The notes under the pieces are model-generated. The model was not told where the DNA came from, made no database searches, and saw only the letters and a list, made by a program, of their open reading frames with translations. Shown here piece after piece: positions 7,801 to 15,457 of a stretch of 23,860 nucleotides of DNA. This DNA comes from Methanocellales archaeon (GTDB taxonomy: Archaea; Halobacteriota; UBA148). How positions within the stretch are numbered: the first letter of the stretch is position 1; every line of letters starts with the position of its first letter. The position numbers and the translations under genes are program-made. The stretch covers positions 1-23,860 of the forward strand of contig JAAEEL010000067.1 in NCBI GenBank assembly GCA_013415795.1, written 5' to 3'.

Positions 7801-8211
7801 ATGGCCAAGGATAAAAGAGTGCGAACACCAAGGAGTAAAGAAGAATTCAAATATAGAGGTTACGTGGTCGATGAGCTAAAAAAGATGGATTTAGAGCAGA
7901 TAGCCAAGTTGCTCCCAGCAAGACAGCGACGTAAACTCCAGAGAGGTCTCTCGGAAAATCAAAAGAAGATATTGCAACGAATTCAAAGTGGAAAAGTGGT
8001 AAGAACACATTTAAGAGACATGATAATATTGCCGGAGATGATAGGTCTAACCTTTGAGATACACGATGGTAAAAACTTCAATCGTGTGGAAATTTTGCCA
8101 GAGATGATAGGACACTATCTTGGCGAGTTCGCCCTAACACGTAGGAAAGTTTCACATGGAAGTGCCGGCATCGGTGCTACCAGATCCAGTAGATATGTGC
8201 CACTGAAGTGA
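7801..8211 (+). CDS. rps19: 30S ribosomal protein uS19
   Basis: A 136-aa protein of archaeal/eukaryotic S15-type length, sitting in the head of the small subunit. Two ATGs are adjacent (7798 and 7801). The SD GGGGTG ends at 7795, so 7801 has the better spacing; using 7798 adds one Met. Signatures include YRGYVVDELKKM, the LPARQRRKLQRGL basic helix, VRTHLRDMIILPEMIGL and the C-terminal SHGSAGIGATRSSRYVPLK. The stop codon overlaps a GTG of the uL22 frame. Confidence 0.97.
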   Translation: MAKDKRVRTPRSKEEFKYRGYVVDELKKMDLEQIAKLLPARQRRKLQRGLSENQKKILQRIQSGKVVRTHLRDMIILPEMIGLTFEIHDGKNFNRVEILPEMIGHYLGEFALTRRKVSHGSAGIGATRSSRYVPLK

Positions 8212-8216
8212 GTAAA

Positions 8217-8678
8217 ATGTCAAGAGCGAACTATTCCATAGATATAAAGTCAGACAAGACGGCAAGAGCCATATCTTACGAAGCTAACATCTCGCCAAGA
8301 CATGCGATTGAGATTTGCCGCGAGCTAAAAACCATGCTTGTTTCGGAAGCGAAGGAATATCTAAATGATGTGATAGCATTGAAGAGGCCCATTCCGTTTA
8401 AACGGCATAATAAAAATGTCGGTCATAGGAGAGGATTATATAAATGGGATGCAGGACGATATCCTCAGAAGGCCGCCTCTGAAATCCTAAGACTACTAAA
8501 TAATGTAGAGAGTAATGCCGAATATAAAGGTCTTGATCCAGATAATATGCACATCCTATACATCTCTGCCAGAAGAGGGCGAGCTATCGATGGGTTTTTC
8601 GCACGAGCGATGGGTCGGACTACGCCAAAGCAAGGTGAAACTGTGACAATCGAAATAATCTTAGAAGAGGTGCACTAA
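8217..8678 (+). CDS. rpl22: 50S ribosomal protein uL22
   Basis: A 153-aa archaeal uL22 (eukaryotic L17 type) whose beta-hairpin reaches the polypeptide tunnel. ATG 8217 gives the expected N-terminus MSRANYSIDIKSDKTARA. An upstream in-frame GTG (8208) overlaps the uS19 stop and would add three residues. The segments ISPRHAIEICREL, YKWDAGRYPQKAA and HILYISARRGRAIDGFF match the family. Its TAA shares one base with the ATG of uS3 (TAATG). Confidence 0.97.
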   Translation: MSRANYSIDIKSDKTARAISYEANISPRHAIEICRELKTMLVSEAKEYLNDVIALKRPIPFKRHNKNVGHRRGLYKWDAGRYPQKAASEILRLLNNVESNAEYKGLDPDNMHILYISARRGRAIDGFFARAMGRTTPKQGETVTIEIILEEVH

Positions 8679-9505
8679 TGGCCATTGAAAAGAAGTTCGT
8701 TCAAGATGGTCTAAAAAAAGCCATGATGAACGAATGTTTCATGAAAAGACTGTCCAGATCCGGTTATGGTGGAATGAATATAACCAGAACTCCGATGGGT
8801 ACGCAGATCACGATATATGCTGAAAAGCCCGGCATGGTCATTGGGAGGGCAGGAAAAACCATACGCAAACTTACACAAGATCTAGATACCCAGTTCAATT
8901 TGGATAACCCACAAATCGACGTGCAAGAGGTTGAAAAGCCAGAGTTAAACGCACAAATGATGGCAACTGGTCTTGCTAACGCATTAGAAAGGGGATGGTA
9001 TTTCCGAAAAGCAGGCCGATCAACTTTGCAACGAATTATGGGTGCAGGTGCACTAGGCTGCGAAATCATAATATCTGGAAAGCTCACTGGACCTAGGAAA
9101 AGATTAGAGAAATTTCTGGATGGATACATAAAGCACTCTGGGGAATCGGTTGAGCAGATTGTTGACGAGGGTTATGCGATTGCAACCAAAAAACTGGGAA
9201 CTATCGGCATAAAAGTTAGGATAGTGCCTCCAGGAGTAAAGTTACCAGACGATTTCAACGTTATCGATGAAGAAAAAACTATGGAAGAGACTCCGAAAGA
9301 GGCTAGCGAAGATAAAGTAATAGTCAAAAAATCTGAAGAGATCGCCAAAGTCGAAGACAAGCCAAAAAAAGAAATTTCAGAAGTAGAAAAAGTAGTTAAA
9401 AAAAAGAAAAAAGATACAGAAGAATCAAAGAATGAAAAATCTAAAACAAAACCCAAGGGAAAGGCATCCTTTTCTAAAAAATCCAAAGTCAAAGGTGGCA
9501 AGTGA
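8678..9505 (+). CDS. rps3: 30S ribosomal protein uS3 with long charged C-terminal tail
   Basis: A 275-aa protein. Residues ~1-85 hold the N-terminal type II KH domain with the GxxG-type loop GMVIGRAGKTIRKL. Residues ~90-200 are the conserved C-terminal domain (ALERGWYFRKAGRSTLQRIMGAG, then LGTIGIKVRIVPPG). Residues ~205-275 are a low-complexity Glu/Lys tail with KEASEDK, KVVKKKKKD and SFSKKSKVKGGK segments, probably disordered and solvent-exposed. uS3 lines the mRNA entry channel. The ATG overlaps the uL22 stop, with SD GAGGTG upstream. Confidence 0.97.
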   Translation: MAIEKKFVQDGLKKAMMNECFMKRLSRSGYGGMNITRTPMGTQITIYAEKPGMVIGRAGKTIRKLTQDLDTQFNLDNPQIDVQEVEKPELNAQMMATGLANALERGWYFRKAGRSTLQRIMGAGALGCEIIISGKLTGPRKRLEKFLDGYIKHSGESVEQIVDEGYAIATKKLGTIGIKVRIVPPGVKLPDDFNVIDEEKTMEETPKEASEDKVIVKKSEEIAKVEDKPKKEISEVEKVVKKKKKDTEESKNEKSKTKPKGKASFSKKSKVKGGK

Positions 9506-9708
9506 TGGTAATATTACGGCCCGATGAGGTCCGAGAAATGACGTCTGAAGAACGAGAAGAGCAATTAGCTAAGCTTAAGGACGAGCTCATTCGAGAAAGG
9601 GCCATCGCTTCTGCAGGCGGCGCACCGGATAACCCGGGCAGAATTCGAGAGATAAGGCACACAATAGCCAGAATCAAGACAATCCAACGAGAGCAGGAGG
9701 AAACATAG
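9505..9708 (+). CDS. rpl29: 50S ribosomal protein uL29
   Basis: This 67-aa helical-hairpin protein sits near the tunnel exit beside uL23. ATG 9505 is preferred because SD AAAGGTGG (9491-9498) lies 6 nt upstream and the codon overlaps the uS3 stop as TGATG. An in-frame GTG at 9502 is the alternative. The sequence has ILRPDEVREMTSEEREEQL, then GGAPDNPGRIREIRHTIARI, the archaeal uL29 pattern. Its last bases (GAGGAAAC) provide the SD for rnp1. Confidence 0.95.
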   Translation: MVILRPDEVREMTSEEREEQLAKLKDELIRERAIASAGGAPDNPGRIREIRHTIARIKTIQREQEET

Positions 9709-9984
9709 ATGAATATAACTCCAACTAACCTAATTTATCATGAGTTAATCGGACTTTTTGCAGAAGTCGTCGCTAGCACGAACTCCAGTTTGGTAGGAAT
9801 CAAGGGAAAAGTCGTGGATGAAACTCGAAACATGCTTGTGATAGAGGATAAAAAAATACCGAAAGAATGCTCGACATTCGCCTTTTCCATCCCAAATAAC
9901 AAGGTCAAAGTCGACGGGGTGCTCTTAGTTTCAAGACCAGAAGACCGGATGAAAAGGAGAATAAGGGGAGAAGAGAGATGGTAA
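9709..9984 (+). CDS. rnp1: RNase P protein component 1 (Rpp29/Pop4 homologue)
   Basis: A 91-aa protein, the archaeal homologue of eukaryotic Rpp29/Pop4. With RNase P RNA and other proteins it forms the ribonucleoprotein that cuts pre-tRNA 5' ends. The Sm-like barrel signature is visible as IYHELIGLFAEVVAST, then LVGIKGKVVDETRNMLVIED and FAFSIPNNKVKVDG. The position between uL29 and uS17 is the conserved euryarchaeal location. ATG follows directly on the uL29 TAG, with a GGAGG-type SD. The 3' end overlaps uS17 by 7 nt. Three tRNA genes that need its activity lie later in the same gene string. Confidence 0.95.
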   Translation: MNITPTNLIYHELIGLFAEVVASTNSSLVGIKGKVVDETRNMLVIEDKKIPKECSTFAFSIPNNKVKVDGVLLVSRPEDRMKRRIRGEERW

Positions 9985-10298
9985 GAGATATCGGATTGGA
10001 CTTAACCGTACCAAAAAAAGAATGTGACGATCCAAATTGCCCGTTCCATGGTATTCTTCCAGTTAGAGGCCAACTTCTAGAGGGGGAAGTTGTAAGTTCT
10101 AAGATAAAGAAGACGGCCGTTGTACAGCGAGAATTCACCAGAAGGTCATCTAAATATAAGCGACAAGAGAGGAGACGATCAAAAATCCATGCACATAACC
10201 CACCATGCATAGATGCTAAGGAGGGTGATTTAGTGAAGATTGCAGAGTGTAGACCGCTGAGCAAGACAAAGAGCTTTGTGATAATTCAGGTGATTTAA
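9978..10298 (+). CDS. rps17: 30S ribosomal protein uS17
   Basis: A 106-aa OB-fold protein that binds 16S rRNA. The archaeal N-terminal extension includes CDDPNCPFHGILPVRGQ, and the core has GEVVSSKIKKTAVVQREF, YKRQERRRSKIHAHNPPC and EGDLVKIAECRPLSKTKSFV, all family signatures. The N-terminal C-x4-C-x2-H cluster is typical of archaeal/eukaryotic uS17. The start overlaps the rnp1 end, with SD GGGGAGAAGAG just before. Confidence 0.97.
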   Translation: MVRDIGLDLTVPKKECDDPNCPFHGILPVRGQLLEGEVVSSKIKKTAVVQREFTRRSSKYKRQERRRSKIHAHNPPCIDAKEGDLVKIAECRPLSKTKSFVIIQVI

Positions 10299-10299
10299 T

Positions 10300-10698
10300 A
10301 TGAGGGGGGTGAAAGCCAATATCCCACGTTCCATTCAAACTGGAACTTTGCTAAAGTGTGCTGACAACACGGGTGCGAGGGTCCTCCAGGTAATCTCAGT
10401 CATTGGTTATAGGGGCGTAAAACGAAGATATCCCAAGGCAGGTATAGGAGAGATGGTAGTCGTTTCGGTTAAAAAGGGTACTCCTGAAATGAGAAAACAA
10501 ATCCTTCGTGCAGTGATTATCAGGCAGAAGAAGGAATTTAGACGTCCGAACGGCCTTAGAGTCAAATTTGACGATAATGCAGCAGTTCTCACAGATGAAA
10601 AAGGAGAACTAAAAGGTACAGATATCAAAGGACCTGTAGCCAGAGAGGTAGCAGAACGCTTCTCAAAGATAGCATCGGCAGCAACGATAATAGCATGA
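10300..10698 (+). CDS. rpl14: 50S ribosomal protein uL14
   Basis: At 132 aa this protein is part of the intersubunit face and contacts 16S rRNA. The signature SIQTGTLLKCADNTGARVLQ is followed by IGEMVVVSVKKGTPEMRKQI and the AVIIRQKKEFRRPNGLRVKF strand. ATG follows the uS17 TAA by one base. The SD must lie within the uS17 end (CAGGTGAT). Confidence 0.98.
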   Translation: MRGVKANIPRSIQTGTLLKCADNTGARVLQVISVIGYRGVKRRYPKAGIGEMVVVSVKKGTPEMRKQILRAVIIRQKKEFRRPNGLRVKFDDNAAVLTDEKGELKGTDIKGPVAREVAERFSKIASAATIIA

Positions 10699-10708
10699 GG
10701 TATCCAAA

Positions 10709-11062
10709 ATGTCCATATCTAAACAGCCAAGAAAGCAGCGTCGAGAAAGGATGAATGCACCATTGCATAGGCGACAAAAATTCTTGAGAGCACAACTTAG
10801 CGATGACCAGAGAGAAAAATATTCCAAACGTAATGCTCGGGTCGTAAAAGGCGATGTGGTGAAAGTTGTGCGAGGAGATCATGCTGGTACAGAGGGTAAG
10901 GTTCAGACTGTGGATATAAAGCGCGGTATTCTGATGATCGATGGAATTACTTTGGAAAAATCAGATGGCTCTGAGATCGCGAGACCAACATACTCTTCAA
11001 ATGTCGTTATTACTAAATTAAATCTGAAAGATAAGTTCCGAAAGGAAACCCTTGAAAGGTGA
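10709..11062 (+). CDS. rpl24: 50S ribosomal protein uL24
   Basis: A 117-aa assembly-initiator protein. The N-terminus KQPRKQRRERMNAPLHRRQ is basic, followed by the KOW motif in KGDVVKVVRGDHAGTEGKVQ. Then come VDIKRGILMIDGITLEKSDG and VVITKLNLKDKFR. Length and pattern match archaeal uL24. SD TGAGGT overlaps the uL14 stop, 7 nt before the ATG. Confidence 0.97.
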   Translation: MSISKQPRKQRRERMNAPLHRRQKFLRAQLSDDQREKYSKRNARVVKGDVVKVVRGDHAGTEGKVQTVDIKRGILMIDGITLEKSDGSEIARPTYSSNVVITKLNLKDKFRKETLER

Positions 11063-11066
11063 ATAA

Positions 11067-11762
11067 ATGAATCAAAAAAGATTATCAGCACCTACTTCCT
11101 GGCCAATAACCAGAAAAACAAATTTATGGATTACTAGACCAAGTTCTGGCCCTTACTCAAAGAAGGAATCCATACCTTTAACCATAGCATTGAGAGATAT
11201 ACTGAAGCTCGGTCAAAATACTAAAGAGATTCGGCACATTCTAAACGAAGGCGAAATTCTAGTTGATGGTTTTATAGAAAAGGATCATCGATTCCCCATA
11301 GGCATTTTTAGCATAGTCTCCATACCAGCTATAAAGAAACATTATAGGGTATTACTTGATACTAAAGGGCGCTTCATACTTCATCCGATTAAGGATTCAG
11401 ACATAAAACTATGCAAGATTAAAAATAAAACGACGATAAGGGGTGGTGCAGTTCAACTTAACCTGCATGATGGCTCAAATATCAACGCTTCAAACGACTA
11501 TAAAACCGGTGACTCGGTCTTGCTACAATTACCTCAGCGGAAAATAACAAAGCATCTTAAACGCAAACCAGGGAACCTTGCCATGGTTATAGGTGGTAAA
11601 CATTCGGGAGAAATTGGTTTTATCAAAGAAGTAAAAAAAGTGAGAAGTTCACAACCAAATATGGTGAAAATTAAAGATGAAAAGGAATTCGAGGTTATAG
11701 AAGATTACGTTTTTGTAATTGGTACCAAAAAGCCGGAGATTGACTTAGGGGTGGATAAATGA
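11067..11762 (+). CDS. rps4e: 30S ribosomal protein eS4
   Basis: A 231-aa protein found only in archaea and eukaryotes. The N-terminal region has RLSAPTSWPITRKTNLWITR. An S4 RNA-binding domain spans about 40-100 (TIALRDILKL, RHILNEGEILVDG), and a C-terminal KOW unit includes AMVIGGKHSGEIGFIKEV. It binds 16S rRNA on the small-subunit body. ATG 11067 follows SD AAAGGTGA. The stop is an ATGA overlap with uL5, suggesting coupled translation. Confidence 0.97.
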   Translation: MNQKRLSAPTSWPITRKTNLWITRPSSGPYSKKESIPLTIALRDILKLGQNTKEIRHILNEGEILVDGFIEKDHRFPIGIFSIVSIPAIKKHYRVLLDTKGRFILHPIKDSDIKLCKIKNKTTIRGGAVQLNLHDGSNINASNDYKTGDSVLLQLPQRKITKHLKRKPGNLAMVIGGKHSGEIGFIKEVKKVRSSQPNMVKIKDEKEFEVIEDYVFVIGTKKPEIDLGVDK

Positions 11763-12262
11763 ATCCAATGCGATGCATAAAAATCGACAAAGTTACTGTT
11801 AACATGTGTTTAGGCGAGGGTGGACAAAGATTACTGAATGCTGAAAATATAATGGAAAAAATAACTGGTCAAAAACCAGTTCGAACTACTGCTGCTAAAG
11901 CAAAAACTTTTGGTATAAAAAAGGGCGAGCCAATTGGTTGCAAGGTAACGCTCAGGAAAAAAAAGGCTGAAGATTTTTTGAAAAAGGCATTTGAGACAAA
12001 GGATAAAAAATTGTATCATCAACAGTTCGATGAAGCTGGTAATTTCTCCTTTGGTATAGAAGAGCATACAGATTTTCCTGAAATGGAGTATGATCCTAAT
12101 ATAGGCATATTTGGCATGGATGTTACCGTTGTTTTACAGAGATCGGGCTACAGGATAAGTAAAAGGCGAATTCAAAGAAGAAAGATTCCTGAAAGTCACA
12201 GAATAAATAAGGAAGATGTGATCACGTTTATCAAAGAAGAATTTGGTGTGGTGGCAGTATGA
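11759..12262 (+). CDS. rpl5: 50S ribosomal protein uL5
   Basis: A 167-aa protein that binds 5S rRNA and contacts the small-subunit head. The family segments are CIKIDKVTVNMCLGEGG, ITGQKPVRTTAAKAKTFGIKK, GNFSFGIEEHTDFPEMEYDP and FGMDVTVVLQRSGYRI. The archaeal length matches. It starts in an ATGA overlap with eS4 and ends in an ATGA overlap with uS14, so three consecutive genes are linked by four-base overlaps. Confidence 0.98.
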   Translation: MNPMRCIKIDKVTVNMCLGEGGQRLLNAENIMEKITGQKPVRTTAAKAKTFGIKKGEPIGCKVTLRKKKAEDFLKKAFETKDKKLYHQQFDEAGNFSFGIEEHTDFPEMEYDPNIGIFGMDVTVVLQRSGYRISKRRIQRRKIPESHRINKEDVITFIKEEFGVVAV

Positions 12263-12399
12263 AAAATTTCGGGCGCGGTGCAAATTCCTGTAAAAGGTGT
12301 GGTAGAAAACAAGCTTTAGTCAGAAAATATGACATTTATCTATGCAGACAATGCTTCAGAGAGATTGCAAAAGATATGGGGTTCAAAAAATATAGTTGA
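12259..12399 (+). CDS. rps14: 30S ribosomal protein uS14 (zinc-binding type)
   Basis: A short 46-aa gene. Translation begins MKNFGRGANSCKRCGRK and ends QCFREIAKDMGFKKYS. Four cysteines in two CxxC pairs (residues 11/14 and 29/32) form the zinc ribbon of archaeal uS14, which sits in the 30S head. The N-terminus is a few residues shorter than in many archaea. It begins in an ATGA overlap with uL5, and the conserved uL5-uS14-uS8 order confirms the identity. Confidence 0.97.
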   Translation: MKNFGRGANSCKRCGRKQALVRKYDIYLCRQCFREIAKDMGFKKYS

Positions 12400-12408
12400 G
12401 GTATTCAC

Positions 12409-12795
12409 ATGATGTTAGATTCCCTTGCCAATGCTTTATCAACGATAAAGAATGCTGAGAATGTCGGAAAGCCTGAGTGTATATTGAAAGCATCAAAGCT
12501 AATAGGCAGTGTACTCAAGGTCATGCAAGATCAGGGATACATCAGCGGTTTTGAGTTCATCGATGATGAAAAATCAGGATTTTTTAAAGTAAAATTAAAT
12601 GGCAAAATAAACAAATGCGGGGTCATAAAGCCACGGTTTTCTGTCCGAAAAACGGATTTTGAAAAATGGGAGAAACAATTCCTACCGGCTAGAGACTTTG
12701 GTGCCTTGATTCTCACGACTTCTGAAGGTGTGATACCACATTATAAAGCTAAGGAAAGAGGTGTAGGCGGAAAATTACTTGCATATATATGGTGA
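12409..12795 (+). CDS. rps8: 30S ribosomal protein uS8
   Basis: At 128 aa it is a primary 16S rRNA-binding protein of the platform. It begins MMLDSLANALSTIKNAENVG and ends FGALILTTSEGVIPHYKAKE...GGKLLAYIW, the archaeal uS8 pattern. ATGs at 12409 and 12412 are adjacent. SD TGAGGT overlaps the uS14 stop and gives 6 nt spacing to 12409, the preferred start. Confidence 0.97.
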   Translation: MMLDSLANALSTIKNAENVGKPECILKASKLIGSVLKVMQDQGYISGFEFIDDEKSGFFKVKLNGKINKCGVIKPRFSVRKTDFEKWEKQFLPARDFGALILTTSEGVIPHYKAKERGVGGKLLAYIW

Positions 12796-12801
12796 TGTAC
12801 G

Positions 12802-13341
12802 ATGAAAGAGACTAGAGTTGACATTCAGATTCCAGAAGAAATAAACGTAATCATTGAAGATTATATGGTAAAGATATCTGGTCCAAAGGGTGAACTGCAA
12901 CGAGAGTTTGTGTACCCTGGAATTACGATAACAAAAACGGATTCAAAAGTGATAGTAGATACCCAACTTGTCGGTAGATCGCAAATCGCAATGATAGGTA
13001 CATTTGTCTCGCACATCAAAAACATGATTATTGGTGTAACAAAGGGTTTCGAATACAAGTTAAAAGTAGTATATGCTCACTTTCCTATCCAAGTCAAAGT
13101 TGAAGGGAGCACGTTTTCAATTGGCAACTTTTTAGGTGAAAGGAAGCCAAGAAAAGCAAAGATTCTACCTAATGTAGACATCCAGATCGTAAAAGATGAA
13201 ATTTTTGTCAGAGGAATAAATAAGGAATATGTTGCTCAGACTGCTGCTAATATGGAGCAAGCAACTCGCATCAAAAGGCGTGATCCTAGAGTTTTCCAAG
13301 ATGGGGTTCATGTAGTCGGGTGGTCGCAATGGACGAAATGA
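12802..13341 (+). CDS. rpl6: 50S ribosomal protein uL6
   Basis: A 179-aa protein with two tandem alpha/beta domains, located at the base of the stalk near the sarcin-ricin loop. The first domain includes VKISGPKGELQREFVYPGI and MIIGVTKGFEYKLKVVYAHF. The second has NFLGERKPRKAKILPNVDIQ and ATRIKRRDPRVFQDGVHV. SD GGTGAT overlaps the uS8 stop. The 3' end overlaps the eL32 start by 13 nt. Confidence 0.98.
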   Translation: MKETRVDIQIPEEINVIIEDYMVKISGPKGELQREFVYPGITITKTDSKVIVDTQLVGRSQIAMIGTFVSHIKNMIIGVTKGFEYKLKVVYAHFPIQVKVEGSTFSIGNFLGERKPRKAKILPNVDIQIVKDEIFVRGINKEYVAQTAANMEQATRIKRRDPRVFQDGVHVVGWSQWTK

Positions 13342-13910
13342 TCGAAGGACTGCCCAAGATAAAGGGGCTTGGCAAAGCAAGAGTTATAGCACTACTAGAA
13401 GCCGGATTTAAGTCTGCTGAGGATCTTCAACGAGCATCTATAGAGGATCTAACAGCTGTGAAAGGGATTAGTCCATCGATAGCAGAGGAAATCAAAAAGG
13501 CATTTAGATCCAAAAGGGACATAACAGGCATAAAAGAGGGTTTACTCAAGGTTAGAAAGCGACAAAAAAGTAAAAAACCCTCTTTTAGACGTCATGACTC
13601 TCATAAGAAAAAGAAGCTTGATGAAAGTTGGAGGCGCCCAAGAGGACTTCATAACAAGTTGCGCAAAAGAATTGTTGCAAAAGGTGCAATGGTACAAGTA
13701 GGATATGGCAGTCCAAAAGAAGTGAGAGGATTACATCCGTCTGGATATGAAGAAGTCTTGGTTTATCGTCCAAAAGATGTTGAAGACGTCGATATAGCGA
13801 ATCAAGCGATTAGAATAGGTAGTAGCGTTGGAACGAGGAAGCGTCAAGGCATAGAAAAAAAAGCGAAAGAACTGGACATCAAAGTGTTAAATCCAACTGT
13901 GAGGGAATAA
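13329..13910 (+). CDS. rpl32e: 50S ribosomal protein eL32 with N-terminal helix-hairpin-helix extension
   Basis: A 193-aa protein (from ATG 13329). The eL32 core fills roughly residues 65-193: KPSFRRHDSHKKKKLDESWR, RRPRGLHNKLRKR, VQVGYGSPKEVRGLHPSGYE and IRIGSSVGTRKRQ. Residues 1-60 carry a separate helix-hairpin-helix-like segment (LPKIKGLGKARVIALLEAG and LTAVKGISPSIAEEIKKAF) joined by a basic linker. Similar extensions are known in some euryarchaeal eL32 proteins and are absent from eukaryotic ones. ATG 13329 is preferred because SD GGGTGGT lies 5 nt upstream; ATG 13338 would make an ATGA overlap with uL6. Confidence 0.95.
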   Translation: MDEMIEGLPKIKGLGKARVIALLEAGFKSAEDLQRASIEDLTAVKGISPSIAEEIKKAFRSKRDITGIKEGLLKVRKRQKSKKPSFRRHDSHKKKKLDESWRRPRGLHNKLRKRIVAKGAMVQVGYGSPKEVRGLHPSGYEEVLVYRPKDVEDVDIANQAIRIGSSVGTRKRQGIEKKAKELDIKVLNPTVRE

Positions 13911-13911
13911 G

Positions 13912-14367
13912 ATGAAACTGTCCAATCAGAGGAGAATGGCTGCAGATATTCTTGGTGTTGGCTCGGAAAGAGTATGGATGGATTCTGAAAAGGCTGAAGA
14001 TATATCAACGGCTATCACAAGGGCAGATATTCGGGAGCTGGTAACTACAGGAGTTATCAAACGAAAGCCTAAGGCAGGGGTAAGCCGCGGTAGAGCGCGT
14101 GCAAAAGATAAAAAGAAGGCATATGGGCATCGAAAGGGACACGGAAGTCGTAGAGGTGCAAAAGGTGCTAGAATGAGTGGAAAAGAAAGATGGATGAAAT
14201 GTATTAGGTCTGTTCGAAAAAGGCTTAAAACACTTAGAGAAGAAGGCACCATAGATGCAACTATGTATAGGAAATTATATGGTAAAGCCACAAGTGGCGA
14301 GTTTAAGGATGTTTCTCACTTAGAGTCCCATATGAAATCAGAAGGAGTTAATAATGGCAAAATTTAG
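13912..14367 (+). CDS. rpl19e: 50S ribosomal protein eL19
   Basis: A 151-aa protein specific to archaea and eukaryotes, forming an intersubunit bridge. It begins MKLSNQRRMAADILGVGSER, continues with the basic KKAYGHRKGHGSRRGAKGAR segment, and has a helical tail GTIDATMYRKLYGKATSGEF. SD GAGGGA lies at the eL32 end. The stop lies 14 nt inside uL18. Confidence 0.97.
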   Translation: MKLSNQRRMAADILGVGSERVWMDSEKAEDISTAITRADIRELVTTGVIKRKPKAGVSRGRARAKDKKKAYGHRKGHGSRRGAKGARMSGKERWMKCIRSVRKRLKTLREEGTIDATMYRKLYGKATSGEFKDVSHLESHMKSEGVNNGKI

Positions 14368-14836
14368 GAGAAGAAAGGAAGGAAAGACGGATTTTAGACA
14401 AAGGCTTAGACTATTATTATCACAAAAACCACGGGTTGTGGTTCGAAAGAGTCTAAAGAATATAGTAGTACAGCTAGTTTATCCGAGCGAGAGCGGAGAC
14501 GTTACCTTGTCATCCGCGATCTCCTCTGAACTAAAAAAGTTTGGACTTAAAAGAACTGGAAATACATCTGCCGCATACTTAACAGGATTATTGTTCGGCC
14601 TCAGAGCAACAAAGGTGGCTAAAGATGCTGTGCTTGATATAGGTTTACAGACTTCATCTCCGGGCTCAAAAATTTATGCGGCACTAAAAGGTATGACTGA
14701 TGCTGGCATGAACATACCACATGATCCTGTCATGTTTCCGCCTAAGGAAAGAATAGAGAAAGAAAATATTGCTGAAGAATTATCCTTTTATGATATAAAG
14801 GAAAAAATGCTGAGAGAGTTCACCCAAGGTGAATAG
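14354..14836 (+). CDS. rpl18: 50S ribosomal protein uL18
   Basis: A 160-aa 5S rRNA-binding protein of the central protuberance. The basic start FRRRKEGKTDFRQRLRLLL is followed by PRVVVRKSLKNIVVQLVYPS, AAYLTGLLFGLRA and DAGMNIPHDPVMFPPKERI, matching archaeal uL18. SD AAGGAG lies within the eL19 tail, so the genes overlap by 14 nt. The TAG is followed directly by the uS5 ATG. Confidence 0.97.
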   Translation: MAKFRRRKEGKTDFRQRLRLLLSQKPRVVVRKSLKNIVVQLVYPSESGDVTLSSAISSELKKFGLKRTGNTSAAYLTGLLFGLRATKVAKDAVLDIGLQTSSPGSKIYAALKGMTDAGMNIPHDPVMFPPKERIEKENIAEELSFYDIKEKMLREFTQGE

Positions 14837-15457
14837 ATGTCCAGAACAGAATATGAAGAAGAGATATGGGTCCCCAAGACACGTCTTGGAAGGTTAGTCT
14901 CGGAGGGCAAGATAAAGTCTATGGAGAAAGCACTTGAATCTGGTCTTCCGATCAAGGAACACCAGATAGTTGACACACTTTTGCCAGACTTAATGGATGA
15001 AGTACTAGATGTCAACATGGTACAGCGAATGACTGACTCTGGGCGTCGAATCAAATTCAGAGTAGTCGTCATTGTGGGTAATGGTGACGGCTATGTGGGA
15101 CTTGGTCAAAGCAGGGATGTACAGGTTGGACCTGCTATCCTTAAGGCGATCAACGCTGCAAAGCGAAATTTGATATATGTTAGAAGGGGTTGCGGTTCTT
15201 GGGAATGCGGTTGCGGTTTACCACACACAGTCCCACTTGAAGTCAAAGGAAAGGCAGGGAGTGACACAGTCGTACTTAAGCCAGCACCAAGGGGACTCGG
15301 AATTGCATCAGGGGACTCCATCAAGAAAGTACTAGAAATGGCAGGTATCAAGGATGTTTGGACTTTTTCTAGAGGAGAGACACGAACAACACTGAATTTT
15401 GCAAAAGCTACCTATTTAGCACTCAAGCAAACTACGACCATAAGGGGGCTTAAGTGA
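14837..15457 (+). CDS. rps5: 30S ribosomal protein uS5
   Basis: A 206-aa protein of archaeal/eukaryotic type, involved in translational fidelity at the mRNA entry site. A double-stranded-RNA-binding-like domain has GRRIKFRVVVIVGNGDGYVG and KAINAAKRNLIYVRRGCGSW. The Cys-containing GCGSWECGCGLPHTVPLEV and the helical KKVLEMAGIKDVWTFSRGET follow. ATG abuts the uL18 TAG, with SD AAGGTGA. The stop overlaps the uL30 start. Confidence 0.98.
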   Translation: MSRTEYEEEIWVPKTRLGRLVSEGKIKSMEKALESGLPIKEHQIVDTLLPDLMDEVLDVNMVQRMTDSGRRIKFRVVVIVGNGDGYVGLGQSRDVQVGPAILKAINAAKRNLIYVRRGCGSWECGCGLPHTVPLEVKGKAGSDTVVLKPAPRGLGIASGDSIKKVLEMAGIKDVWTFSRGETRTTLNFAKATYLALKQTTTIRGLK

